Origin: Psoroptes ovis
Taxonomy: Eukaryota > Arthropoda > Arachnida > Sarcoptiformes > Psoroptidae
Assembly (NCBI GenBank): GCA_002943765.1
Contig: PQWQ01000001.1
Span: forward strand, 2,108,001-2,172,000
Length of the DNA: 64,000 bases
Direction of reading: 5' to 3'
Under the pieces are notes generated by a model. It was given only the letters and a program-made list of their open reading frames with translations, searched no databases and was not told the origin of the DNA. Of the stretch, positions 22,486 to 34,959 are shown piece by piece (position 1 is the first letter of the stretch; each line of letters opens with the position of its first letter). A program made the translations under genes and the position numbers.

Positions 22486-24311
22486 CTAAAAAATAAATGA
22501 ATTTTCATTAATCGGATCATTATTCATGATAAATCGATCTGTAGTCTTAGCATTTGCTTTGGATTTGTTTGCAACGAATAGGTATGCAGATTTATTTAGA
22601 AAATTTACAACATTAAATGTTGCATCATTAAATCTTTCGGATGATAATTTATTTGGTGATGATTTCGGCCGATTATCCGTCATTTGTTTCTCTTGATTGA
22701 CATTTGTTGTCGATAGTTGCTGATCATTATTGTCATTAGCAGGACAAATATATTTCAATATGTAATCAGTCAATAATGCCGGTACTGCTGGAGAGTCATC
22801 CAAAATCGCTTTTAGTACTGGAATGAAATGATTGAAAAAAAAATCATCATTCAATTTCAAATCAAATATGAAAAAGAAATAAACAATTACTTTTGATTAA
22901 TGTCTGCAAAATTTGATTATTATTGAAAAATTTATCATCTTTACAGTATGGTATAATAGTGGTTAAATATCGATATTTATTATGCATTTGTGGCTGTTGT
23001 CCATATTTTTTGTAGAAATTTTTACGCCGTTTTTGTATTTTGACCAACAATGATAGAAATAAACTTTTCAATTCTTTTTCATATTCACATTCGTCTCGTT
23101 CAGCCAATCGATTGATTAATTCTTGTGAATGTTTTTGTGTTTTACTTTCTAAATCTTCACATAAATCTTGTAATTGATCCAATGAAAATGTTTTCAATTT
23201 ATCCAAAGAAAAACGATAAAATGTCGAACGTAATATGATAGGTATATAATCAATTGATGACTGTATTGATGATGAACGTGAGCATCGGGATGATGCTGAA
23301 TCTATGTTTGTTTGTTGAAATGATTTGCAATTCATTATGATTTCATCGATTTCTTTCAACACTTGTTCGGCTGTTTCGAATGCTGGTGCTTGTTCAGCTT
23401 TTGAATCTATTTCCAGACAAGAATCAAGCAATTCTTTCAATTTAGTATCATTTTCATTTAATGTCTCATCTTGTTGCGATGTTAACTCATTAATTTGATC
23501 ATCTGGTGATAGTTTTTCCCAATCAATCGGTAAAATGCCACCATAATTACCGGTTAATGTCCACCAAGCACTGAAATGAGCAAAAAAATTTATGAATGCA
23601 GTCAATTTGGAAAAAAATTACTTACGGTCTGTTCTGAATGACTTCATCTAATGTTCTCATTTGTACTGGTGCAATTTGATCAACATTTTCATTGTAATTT
23701 TTTAAACAATTTCTGACTTTGTCATCGAAAGAATTGACTAAATCTTCCAATGAAGCAGAAATCGATATTTGATCCAGCAAATTATGATTATTATCGGCAT
23801 CGCTACTCGACATATCGGTATCATCGATCATTTTAAGGATGGTCATTTCATCAATGTCATCCGAATCAACATCATCGCCATCATGATTATTCATGAAATC
23901 AATCGTATAATTTGAAGATATTGAATTAAGGGATTTATCTGCTGATGCATTATTATTATTATGATTTGAATTAATCAGATCTAAATCATCAATAATTGAT
24001 GAATGCTTAGATAATGATGATAATGATGTTGAACTAAAGAATCCAGTATCAGTAGCGAAATCATCGACATCCGTGTTATGCTGATGACTCATATAATTTG
24101 TTAATATTAAACTGGGCGTTGTCGGAGTGTTCGAATTACTTTGAGGACTTATCAATGGCTGCGTGTTGAAATTCCAATCAAAAGTTGATGAGTGATTTTT
24201 AATTGATTTAACATTATCATCAATTACTTCGTCATCATCATTAAAATCATCTTCATCGATTGATGCCAATGGAATTTGTACATTTCTACGTTGATTCGTA
24301 TATTTTGCCAT
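22486..24311 (-). CDS. FEZ1: FEZ/Unc-76 kinesin-1 adaptor
   Basis: Adaptor linking kinesin-1 to axonal cargo, needed for axon bundling and outgrowth. Three exons: 23626-24311, 22891-23570 and 22486-22817, phases 2 and 1, giving 565 residues. The N-terminal part is acidic and disordered (EDDFNDDDEVIDD). The conserved FEZ block starts at SLEDLVNSFDDKVRNCLKNY and continues through AWWTLTGNYGGILPIDWEK. A long coiled coil covers about residues 320-450 (LDQLQDLCEDLESKTQKHSQ and AERDECEYEKELKSLFLSLL). The C-terminal motif YLTTIIPYCKDD, then ILKAILDDSPAVPALLTDYI, is diagnostic. A Ser/Asn-rich tail of about 70 residues follows. Only one FEZ gene is normal for arthropods. Confidence 0.95.
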
Positions 24312-25431
24312 ATTTCCACCGAATATTAAACTTGAATGGTGATGTTTAATGACGAATAAAATTGCAATAATATCTTTAGGGTTTAAGATTTTTTTCGTTA
24401 AATGTTTACTTGTTTGGTAATTTAGACATTTACCAACTGAGCAAAATCAAATTGAATCCAATAATGTTTCATAGACTCTAAGAGAATGTCTATTAAAATA
24501 AACATATTTAATAAAACAGAATTACCAAATATTTATGGATACCCGCAATACGGTTATATATATTGGGTACGGTTATTTGTTTGAACACATATAATGCAAT
24601 GCTTCAATAACTATGGTTAATAATAATTGCATATATAATATAACATTTTGATCTTATTCTATCTAACAACCTTGATTAAAAATTTTGAAGAGAAAAATTA
24701 CGATCAAATTGCTCAGACTTTCATTGTCACCCAGAATTTAACAATAAACGATTGCCGACAGCTGAAACGATGACGGATATAATGTTAGCAAAATAGGGGA
24801 AGAACAGATGAGTATGTTGTTTAGGTTATTTTCAGTCATCAGAAAAGAGAGAGTAGTAAATTGACAAATTGTATGATGACACTTGTCAAAATGATTTCAC
24901 TAAATGGTACATAATCATAGATATCGTTGTAATTATAATCACATTTTTTGAATGAAAACATAAAATAATCGGGTAAATAGGTCATACACAAATGGTGATT
25001 GAATGAATGGCATAAAAGGATGATGGAGAGGAAATGTCAACCAAAACAAACAAATGGAATGGATTTCAGCAATTAATTGTAGAAAAAATGATCAAATTCA
25101 AAAATAATGATGGAAATATTCTCGTAGAAATTCTCATGCAAATTATCATTGAAATGATAAATTGCCTGCTGAGATAAAAATAACTAATTTCAAAATTTTC
25201 ACTAAGTATTCATAGACATGGAAAATCATATATTTTTTCAAGGAATATGTATTCAAGGTAATATCATCGAATGGATGCTTTGTTTTATCACAAACATTAT
25301 TCACTCCATTGTTTACACATGTTACGGTTGAATAATTATTATTTATTTGATTTCATATTTAAACTATTTGAAAAAATGGTTATGATGATTCATTCATTGA
25401 TTGACTGATTACATTTTGGATCGATCCATTT
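24312..25431. other. Intergenic region between FEZ and LAS1L
   Basis: About 1.1 kb holding the FEZ promoter (left side) and the LAS1L 3' flank (right side). It contains small imperfect inverted repeats, such as TTGGTAA...TTACCAA near 24415 and TACCCGCAATA...TATTGGGTA near 24540. No reading frame of interest was seen. Confidence 0.55.
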
Positions 25432-27189
25432 TCAACATTTAGCACCAATAAAAACAAGATTCCAATCAATAGAACTATTTGTATTTTTTTTTAAATTATT
25501 CGGATCAATTTTAACAATCAAATCTTCAACAGTTTTGATATTGCTGATTAGTTCATGATTAGAATTAATGATTTGTCCATCATTATTACAATTATCATTT
25601 ATGATAGATAATTCCATAAGTTTCATTATTTTTTCATATTTTGTCTTCGGTATTAGCTGTATCTGTTCATCGTGAATTAGAAATTTTTCATAAAATAATT
25701 TTGTTGCGTTCATCAGAATTTTATTCGGTATTAGTTTGATTAGTTTATAAAATAAACGATACCATGTGAATAGATTTTCATTCAATAATCGTTTTGCATC
25801 CGGCAATGACTGAAAACTTAATTCGAATGATGTATGTCTCTGTTCGTTTGGTAATATCATCATTTCAAATATTTTTTCCAGCCATAATGAACCGATTTCA
25901 ATCTTTTTCAACATGAAATCATCCATCCAAATTATCTGTTGCTGCTGTTGTTGTTCAAATTTAATTGTATCAATTATTAAATTCAACATTAAAATTAATA
26001 TATGTTCACATTCGTTTGAAAATATGAGCTTAAACAATCGGCTAAAACGTCTTAACATTAATAAACCAAATGTTTGGTAATCAGTATCTTTTTCAATGAT
26101 TGATTTCGTAACATCAACAATCATAATTTGAACAATCATATCGATCAATGTATTACTATTCTCGATCATGAAACATGTAATCATTGTTTTCATATTCGCA
26201 ACATTTCTCAATTCGCTGCGAGGTGTCATGATAATATCCAAACACAATCGATATATTTTATCACGTTCATCCATTAGCGTCAAGCCATTTCGTTCGTTTT
26301 TATTTGTATGATTAAACGAACTAATCGGATTCGATTGAAATTCACCCATCAAATTAGTTGACCAAAAATATTTATGCATCCATTGAAGACCGAATGTAAT
26401 TGCATTACGTAATGTTATGATTGATGGTGAATTCAATGTTGGATGTGCTGAATCATGGCGACATTGTACAATCCAATATGGACATTGAAGATTTTTGGCC
26501 ATATTTCGAATGCTTTCGGTTTCATTGGAATAACTTTCTAGCACACTGCAAAAATTGATCACACCAATTGAATAGAGATTATATAATAGTGATGTATTAT
26601 TGACAGTATCATTATTTTCATTGTTTTGAATCATATATTCTAATTTAAATTCTTCAATCAATATTGTTACCATTGATTCGATTGATTTCAAATGATGTAA
26701 TATCGATTGAAATGAACGATTAGGCAAATTTGAACAACGCTGTTTCCAAACACAAATGAATTTGTTTGCTAATTGTAAACTTTTCAAAGATTCTTTCGAT
26801 TTAGCATTGTTGAAAGTGAATTTTTGATTATTAAAAATTTGTTCATTACCATTATTATTATCATTGTTATCAATATTGTTTCGCAAATTTTCTAAATCAT
26901 ATGGCGTAAATTCAATAGAATCATAAATACAATGATAAACAATTTTAAATTCATTAATATGTGGCCATATTGTGAATTGTAGATTGAATTTTAATCGTTT
27001 ATCATTTTTATTGGATTTTTTTCCTGAAGGTAGATTAATTTGTTTATGTTTCAATATTTTTTTAATAGTGAATTTTGTTGAATTTCTTCGTTGTATTTTC
27101 GATAATTTAGGTGGTGATTTTATTTTAATAATATTGATATTATCATTATTATTGATTTCATTTAAAAAAATAACTGAATCATCTTCCAT
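25432..27189 (-). CDS. LAS1L: LAS1-like ribosome-biogenesis endoribonuclease
   Basis: HEPN nuclease that cleaves ITS2 of pre-rRNA, acting with the polynucleotide kinase NOL9/Grc3. Single exon, 585 residues. A basic N-terminus (KKILKHKQINLPSGKKSNK) suggests nuclear or nucleolar targeting. The Las1 domain begins near residue 140 (FICVWKQRCSNLPNRSFQSI). It contains the catalytic HEPN RxxxxH motif as CRHDSAHP (Arg244, His249), followed by LRNAITFGLQWMHKYFW. The C-terminal 330 residues are poorly conserved but helical. The next gene upstream, HID1, ends 361 bp away on the same strand, so the LAS1L promoter lies in that gap. Assignment rests on the RHxxxH context and the WxxR...P motif order. Confidence 0.87.
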   Translation of the reverse strand: MEDDSVIFLNEINNNDNINIIKIKSPPKLSKIQRRNSTKFTIKKILKHKQINLPSGKKSNKNDKRLKFNLQFTIWPHINEFKIVYHCIYDSIEFTPYDLENLRNNIDNNDNNNGNEQIFNNQKFTFNNAKSKESLKSLQLANKFICVWKQRCSNLPNRSFQSILHHLKSIESMVTILIEEFKLEYMIQNNENNDTVNNTSLLYNLYSIGVINFCSVLESYSNETESIRNMAKNLQCPYWIVQCRHDSAHPTLNSPSIITLRNAITFGLQWMHKYFWSTNLMGEFQSNPISSFNHTNKNERNGLTLMDERDKIYRLCLDIIMTPRSELRNVANMKTMITCFMIENSNTLIDMIVQIMIVDVTKSIIEKDTDYQTFGLLMLRRFSRLFKLIFSNECEHILILMLNLIIDTIKFEQQQQQQIIWMDDFMLKKIEIGSLWLEKIFEMMILPNEQRHTSFELSFQSLPDAKRLLNENLFTWYRLFYKLIKLIPNKILMNATKLFYEKFLIHDEQIQLIPKTKYEKIMKLMELSIINDNCNNDGQIINSNHELISNIKTVEDLIVKIDPNNLKKNTNSSIDWNLVFIGAKC

Positions 27190-27550
27190 TATTTCACTGA
27201 ATTGGGATAAATTTCAAATTGTAAAGATAAAATTATGATTCATTTGAAAATTTTAAATGGAATTTTATTTTAAATTTTATTAAATAAGAAAAACACATGA
27301 AAATCACGTGAAAATTTTGATACATTCATAATGGATGTATGAGAATTTTTTACACAATTTTTAAAAAATCTATCCATTATAATTTTATATAACAGATTGA
27401 TAATGGTAAAATTGCACGTAATAAAAAATGATAATACAATACGAATTGATAATTATTATCAGCAAAAAACAACTGGAAAATTTTCAACTTAAAAGATTGA
27501 TTCAAAGGATCTTCATGCGATCTATCCATTAATGCGGCTTTGATGTTGGC

Positions 27551-30406
27551 TCAACTTTTTTGAATTTCAAACAGCCTAACATCAGTATCATACCATATCG
27601 GTGGATCACTATTACGAAGATAAATAATACCCCACATATAGGTACGGAACCAAATCGTTGTACCGATATTTGTTTGATATTTTCTTATCAAAATTGGATG
27701 CGGTACCGGTAATAATCCAACCAAAGTACCATGTTGTAAAAATTTTAAAATTTCATTTTCATCTGTTATACCTTTGTCTAAGCACATTTTTTCCACTTGT
27801 GGTACTAGAACCTAAGAAAAGAATGATTTAAAAAATAATTTAGAATTCAATCATTTAATTAATAGGAATGATTTTACTTGTAACATTCTCATAATTGTTT
27901 GCAGGGGTAATTTTTGTTTCCAGGATAAAATCCATTCACTTGTCGGATGCCATGAATTATCGCCTATATTTTGTACAATGTTTTTTTGTTCTTGTTTCAT
28001 TGTCGAAGAGCCATGTGATGACATTTGATCATCTGATGTTGTCGATGATTGTCGTGACATTGATTTTGATTTGGAATAATAATTATGATGATTGACAGTA
28101 TCATTAGAATTTTTGCGCACAAGTCGATTAGAATCATCAGCATCATCATTATCTTCTGTATCTATTTTTGTATTTGGATGTGTTTTTTCTGTCATTTTAT
28201 CCAATTTAGGCACTGCTGCTAATGATATATTCATTTGATTCGCTGTTGAAGATGAATTTGAAGTTGAATCGGTTGATAATGGATTCATTCCGATTGATAA
28301 TCCAAGCGTTTGATGATTGATTGCTGATGATGATTCCGATTCTTGATTAATCAATGCATGCCTATTCATTATTTTTCTATCGATTGGTGTTGACGGTTGT
28401 GAATGTGTTGATGCTGCTGTCATTTCATCATAATCGATGATTGAAGATTGATTCGATGTTGTTTGTTGGTCAATTAATGATAAAGGTCTTGCAGTTTTCG
28501 ATATCAATCTATGGTCACTGTGAGATTTTTTCATATTTTGTTTATTATTGTAAAATCTTTTCATCTGTTCTGTTGAATTTATAGTGGTATTTGATATTAA
28601 TGTTTGTAATTTTGCATGATTCAACGATCGTTGAATTGTACCATAATCGGTGGGCAAATTACTCAACAAATGTATGACATGTCGTTTGCGTATAATAGTG
28701 TATATGAGATTTGAATTGCCATCGAATTGATATTGTATTATATTGTTCAAAATTTCAAGCAAAAAAAATATCAAATGATGATTTGTAGGATTACTGAATA
28801 AAAACCAAGGTGTTGAGAATGCTTCCAATAGATGAAGTATTTTGGCCGATGCTACCATTGATAATGTTTTCAAATAAGGACTAACATTCACCAAAATAGT
28901 CAATAAACAATCGAATAATGGTTGCAAACGTTGATGACCAGTTGTAATTAATTTATGAAATACAATAACCAATAAATCAGCATGTGTACCTGAAAATATT
29001 GGCAAATCCATTGGTGCTTGAGCTTGATATGGTCGATTTAATCGTACACCGAAATTTCTTTCGCCACTCAGCAGAAGTATAATAAAAACACCAATATGTA
29101 CAAGACCAACACGTGAACGATCAGCTCTAGCATCATTTAGATGATATAAAATTGGTACTAATATTTTCAATACATCACATGTTTTCAACACATAATACAT
29201 GAATTTTTTATTATAATCACATATTTTCCAAAATAATACCAATAATTCTTGATGAAATTTTATTCTTTTTATTGAATTCGGCAAATATGATTGCTGTAAT
29301 GGATTATTCAATAATTTTGTAAAACCTTTCAATATGAATTCGAAATCATCTTCACGATGTATTCGACTTATATAATTAATGAATAGGTTATCTTGTGCTG
29401 ATAATGCTGTCGCAGTCGGTAATTTATTATTCTTTGCATCTTCAATCGATGATGAAGCAGGTGAAGAAAAATCATGATCTAATATTACGATTAAAATTTG
29501 TAATGATACTTCAACCAATGGTTCTTTCGAATCTTGAAACAATAAATGATTAAATGGTAGCAAACTATTTGGATTATAAGCAAACACAGTATTAAGTAAT
29601 GATGTGAATAATGGTAATGCATGACGATTTTCAATCGATGTGAAAAATTGTATCCATCGATTTGGATGATGACCAACATACGATGTTGAACAATACATTG
29701 ATTCAGAAAAGCATGTCAATAATAATCGCAATAATTGAGTTCGGTGATTATCATATGCTGTTGTAGATGGTGATGCTATCGAGCAGCCAACACCAGCTTC
29801 CCAAATATATTCACAACTATCGATCGATTGTAAATCTTCTGGTGGTGTATCTGGCGCACCATATCGATTACCTTTTGAATCTAATGGTGCCACAGTGAAA
29901 TCAGGACAAAATAATAGATCTGCGATGGCTAAAAGCAATGAATGCGCTAATGGCATTCGTTGATTGAGTATTTCACAACGCTGTTGATGATAAGATGATG
30001 ATGCTGACCTATCATCATTGACTGAATTAGATTCTGCTGGGAATTGTGTCCAAAACAAATGTCGCCAGTCAGAATCCTCGAATAGATATGGTAATATTCT
30101 AGTTAATAAGGCTGAACAAGTTAGTACTGTGCGATGTTGACTAGTTGTATTGCATAATGTATCGGTCACTCTGACCAATTGTTCAACTGCTTTATAGCAT
30201 AATGTTGACAAATTTGATGGCGATTCATCACGTAATCGTCGTATTTCTTGTGCTGTTAATAACGTAAATACATCACTTATTGATTCGATATGATTTTCAT
30301 GCCAAAATTGTGACCAAAATTCATCATCTGGTTCGATTGGCTGTGATTTTGATGTTAAATTCAAGATAACTTGTCGATATGATAATTTTGTATCGATATT
30401 TCCCAT
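27551..30406 (-). CDS. HID1: HID1, dense-core vesicle and trans-Golgi peripheral membrane protein
   Basis: HID1 works at the trans-Golgi in the sorting of dense-core vesicle and neuropeptide cargo. Two exons: 27878-30406 (843 codons) and 27551-27811, phase 0, giving 929 residues. The N-terminus MGNIDTKLSYRQV carries Gly2 in a myristoylation context, as in the worm and human proteins. Strong family blocks include DEFWSQFWHENH, RRLRDESPSNLSTLCYKAVE, RILPYLFEDSDWRHLFW and the last-exon LQHGTLVGLLPVPHPILIRK. The protein ends at DPPIWYDTDVRLFEIQ plus two residues. It is about 140 residues longer than the human protein because of a Ser/Asn/Thr-rich insertion at about residues 610-810, before the last conserved block. 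Confidence 0.96.
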
Positions 30407-32011
30407 GACTAAAGAAATATTCGAAAAAATTTTTGATAAAACATATTTAGATTATAAAAAATCATTTACCTTGAAAACATATGGATTCTTTGATAATTAA
30501 TTTTTAAGTGAATTTCAAAATAAATTAAAATCTAATTTTGAAATTTTTAATGAGCTAATATTATTATTTGTTAGTTGATTAAGATTCCCGATATTAATTG
30601 ATGATTTAATAGTTTTTTGCTTATGGAAACAGCAAATAATGATGTAATGACGAATCGTTCCAATTTCAATCGTAAAATCAACAAAAAAAATATTCCAATC
30701 CAAAAACAAAAATAAAAATAATTATATAGTTAGATCAAAATACAATGAAATTGCTGATTTCAATGTTCATGATTTAAAATTTCAATTTCTATTCACGAAA
30801 TCCGGCACTGGTTCATCAGCAATGCTGATGACGTATAACTGCGTCGTTCACCCAATAACATTTAATGAACTTTGACGTATTGGATTCATAATTATTCCCA
30901 ATATTGAATTGCTTTTGTACCAGCATTTTTCTGTTAACCATATCAAATGAATGATGAAACGATCAAACCGCACTCAACAAAATAACTTATATATAAGTAT
31001 GTATACATAAATGAACAAATTATATAGATTTATTCATGTAGTTCTACAAGAGATTACAGGAAATGATACATTTCAAATGTATTTGTGATTCTGATTTCTA
31101 TTTACAAATGATTCATATATAAAATCAAAGCATTGCGATTGGTTAACAATCAAAAAAGAAAAAAATTGTCATCAGTTTTTCAACAGTCAGTCTTCAATTA
31201 TTTAAGAAGAACAATGACCGGATATGAATGAAGGTACCGGTGCCATGTCAAAGTTTTTTCAATTTTAATATTGCATTAATTTTTTATTTACTAAAAATTA
31301 TAATTGCTCAATTAATTTATTGATTATAAATCATGAAACATGATTAAATTGATCAATAATTGATTCCTTATTATTATTATCAATATGATTTCAAATAAAT
31401 TTATTGATCAATTGATTATTGTTTTTATTTATTGATTAAGTCTTTTGATAGGATAATAAATGATCATCAATTTCAATTTTGATCACGAAATTCAATACAT
31501 AAATTGATTTTATTCTGTTATTTTATTAATCACATTATAAATGATATTTTTTTTGGAAATAAATTGAAACTTAATTACAAATTTTTCTAATTAATCAAGC
31601 AAGAAGAGCATGTCTATTGGATTTGTTTGTTTGTTTATTTATTTTCAATTCATTATAGAATGTTCTTCATGATGAACATTCAAGGTTTTAAACAACTATT
31701 GAAGGTATAAGACCTGTTTGATATGTCGCAATATTTGATTGCCCATTTGATTGTATTTATATTTTTCATCAATTTAATCTAATTGTTTACTTGCTATTTG
31801 AATGATCGATATTTGATTAAATTTGTTGTTTGATCCTCCACTTTCATTACTGCCAAATTGGTTTCAATTCCATGACAACATTTTATTTGAAAATGTCAAA
31901 CAATGTAAACATTTTGATCCCGAAACCAAATATCTTTCATTTTCATTATCAATTATTCGCAAATCTTCATCATTCATCGATGGCTTTTCATCTTATGAAA
32001 AATAAAAATTC
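30407..32011. promoter_or_regulatory. Divergent promoter region between HID1 and the CNG channel gene
   Basis: About 1.6 kb between two start codons facing away from each other. A 17-bp perfect palindrome CATCAGCAATGCTGATG (30814-30830) overlaps a CRE-like TGACGTA (30829-30835). Further right is a near-palindromic GGTACCGGTGCC near 31235. HID1 and cyclic nucleotide-gated channels are both neuronal in other animals, so a CREB-type site would make sense, but this is inference. The rest is A/T-rich without coding signal. Confidence 0.4.
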
Positions 32012-34746
32012 ATGAAAATGGAAATTGAAATTGGAAATTTCGATGATAATAAAGATAGTAGTGATATTATTAATAATAATTATAACAACCAATATCAAGA
32101 TATTTATGATGTAGATGATGAAGATCAAGATGATGATGATGTTGAATCATTATTTAATCGAAAGCTTTCGAACGATAATAATAATGTTACAATGACAACA
32201 TCAAAATCGATTGGACAATATAATCTCAATGATGGCGAAGATCTTGAAAATTTGAGCAATGAATTCAATGAAAAAATGAATAAAAACGAAGTTCTAATAG
32301 CATCAAAATTAAAATATTTTTCAAATAATTCATTAAATGATAATTATGTTTCAAATTTAAATGAAAATGAATTCAATAATTGCAAAAAATATTTTCAATT
32401 ATATTCAACACCAAGTTATCGTTGGTCAATGGATATGTTGCCTAATAATGTAATCGATTATCAATGTAAAAATGTATCTAAATCGGGTCAAAAATTGTTA
32501 AATCAAACATCAAAATATACATCGAATGATGATGATTATCATTATCAAAATGATAATTGTCTTAAGTTTGATAAATACAATCAGAGTAAGTGATTCCAGA
32601 TTTTATCATATGTATAAATTCAAATTCAAAATCAGATTCTAAATAATGTCCAACATTCATTTGATTGGCCTGTCATGTAAAAAATGACAATTTCATTAAA
32701 AAAAAACTAGAAAACGTCGATTGGATCAAAGAACGTTTGTCACATTTGCGAATCGCATTCATAAATCGTGGTAATTCTGTACGCAAAGCATTCGATGATA
32801 TGAATGATGGAACAAAAGAATCGGAATCTTCATCATTGTCCAATGATGACGATGATGATGCCAATAACAATGTCAAAAATGATGGGAAAAGACTATCAAA
32901 CATTTTATTCGAAACAATGTTTGGCGATGAATGGCAAAAATTTGATAATGATTTGCCAGATAAAAATGGGAAATTTTGGCATTATTTTTATCATATGATA
33001 TATGAACCACAAAGTTTTTCATACATCCTTTGGCTGCTTATAGTGTCGATTGTATTCATCTACAATGCAATCATGATACCATTTGCGCTAGTATTTGGTA
33101 ATCAATATGATAATATCGAGATATGGTCATCAATTGTGCTAAATATTATTGCTGATCTCATATATTTGATTGATTCGACTTGGTTTAAACCTAGATTAAA
33201 ATTTTTAGAAAATGGTGATTGGATCAGTCTCATTGAACGTACCTATCGCCATTATTATTGTTCAAGAAGATTCTTGTTCATTGATCTTCCATCTCAATTG
33301 CCAATGGATTGGATTTCATTGATTTTCGGATGGAATTTCTTTGGTTCATTGCACACTACTAGTCTTTTATTACGCTTAATACGATTGCTAAGAATTGTAG
33401 ATTTTTGGGAATTTTTCGAACGCATCGATAAGGCGACAAGATATCCATATCTTTTTCGCATAGTTCATACGCTTACATATAAATTGTATATTATTCATAT
33501 TGGTGCTTGTGTCTATTATCGTGTATCCAAATACATTGGTTTTGGTCGTACATCATGGACATATGATCAAAAAGGTATTTTTGTTTGCATATTTCCTTGA
33601 TTTCAATTATTTGAAAATTATGGTCTTCATTTAGGAAATCCTTATCTTAGATGTTTTTATTTTGCATTTCGTGTAACAACATCAATCGGTGGACGTTTAC
33701 CCAAACCTACAACAGAATTCGAAAGAATTTATATGCTTTTCGCATGGCTATTAGGCGTATTCGTATTCGCTATGGTCATTGGTCAAATACGTGATATTGT
33801 CGCTAATGCTACACGTGATCAAGATTATTATATCGATGCATTGAATAAAATTGCTGCCCATATGAATCGATTATCCGTGCCGGCAAAACTACAAAAACGT
33901 GTAAGATTTTGGTATAAATATACATGGGATCTACAGAAAACATTCAATGAAAATGAAATCATTCGTGCATTACCTTTGAAAATGCGAACCGATCTTACAT
34001 TGTGTATTCATTCACATACATTGAGTCGTGTTGATTTATTTAAAAACATTAATCGAAGCATATTACGTGATTTGGTTCTGAAACTCAAACCGATTCTATT
34101 TCTTCCCGGTGATTATATTTGCCGCAATGGCGATGTTGGTCATGAAATGTATATCGTCAACAAAGGTACTATACAAGTAATTGATCCCAAAACACACCGT
34201 GTTATTGTGACACTTGGTGAAGGATCAGTGTTCGGTGAGATTGCCATTCTTAATCTTAATGGTCAAACAAAACGAACAGCAGATGTACGTTCTTGTGGTT
34301 ATTCACAATTATTCGCATTGAAAAAGCAAGATCTATGGGAAACTCTACGCTTCTATCCGGAATATGAGAATAATTTAAAGCGTAAAGTTAAAAAAATTTT
34401 GCGTAAAAAGCAGCAAAAGACATCGACTAAAAAATCATTGGACGTGGATGGCAAACCAAAAATCGAAGAAAATTCAAATCAAAATGAAAATATTGAGCTT
34501 GTCGAACAGATTGATATAGAACCAATTATCAAAACGATTGAACGACCGACAACACCTAAATTGTATCATACAGTAATCGATGTAATTAGCAATCAAGAAT
34601 CGATGATGGATAAATGTAAACATCTCCGCAATTATAGATCATATTCATTACAAAACAATCCATTACCGAGACAAGGATGGTCTTATAATCGGAATCACAA
34701 TCCTAATCAATTCAATCAATCTAAACCTTATAGTTTAGACTTTTGA
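32012..34746 (+). CDS. Cyclic nucleotide-gated cation channel, beta-type subunit
   Basis: Non-selective cation channel subunit opened by cGMP or cAMP, expected in sensory neurons. Three exons: 32012-32585, 32711-33574 and 33635-34746, phases 1 and 1, giving 849 residues. The first 190 residues are acidic, Asn-rich and disordered. S1 starts near residue 310 (FSYILWLLIVSIVFIYNAI). S4 is LLLRLIRLLRIVDFWEFFER. The pore reads VTTSIGGRLPKPTTEFE, with Ile497-Gly498-Gly499: the beta-subunit type (IGG) rather than IGE of alpha subunits. The C-linker (RDIVANATRDQDYYIDALNK) leads to a cyclic nucleotide-binding domain at about 630-740 with GSVFGEIAIL and KRTADV, the Thr that contacts the phosphate. The short loop lacks the alpha-type insertion, again favouring CNGB. 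A basic tail follows. Upstream noncoding exons are possible. Confidence 0.92.
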
Positions 34747-34959
34747 AATTATTTAAAAGGTGATCAGGCGAATTAATTAAATTTAATCCATTCATAGAAT
34801 TGAATCTATCATGAATTCTGGAATTTTTTCTGTATTTAAAAATTAGAATGAAATTAAAATGTTTTCATTAAAAAAAATTAATTTTTTCGAAAAACAAATT
34901 TTTGTTAGTTACAAATTTACCAATCAACTTGTAGCCATAAAAATAATCGCATTTTTGAA

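Noticed and set aside
24700..24860. Possible snoRNA-like region with GATGA- and CTGA-type boxes
   Set aside because: The boxes are too degenerate and common in A/T-rich DNA, and no terminal stem was visible.
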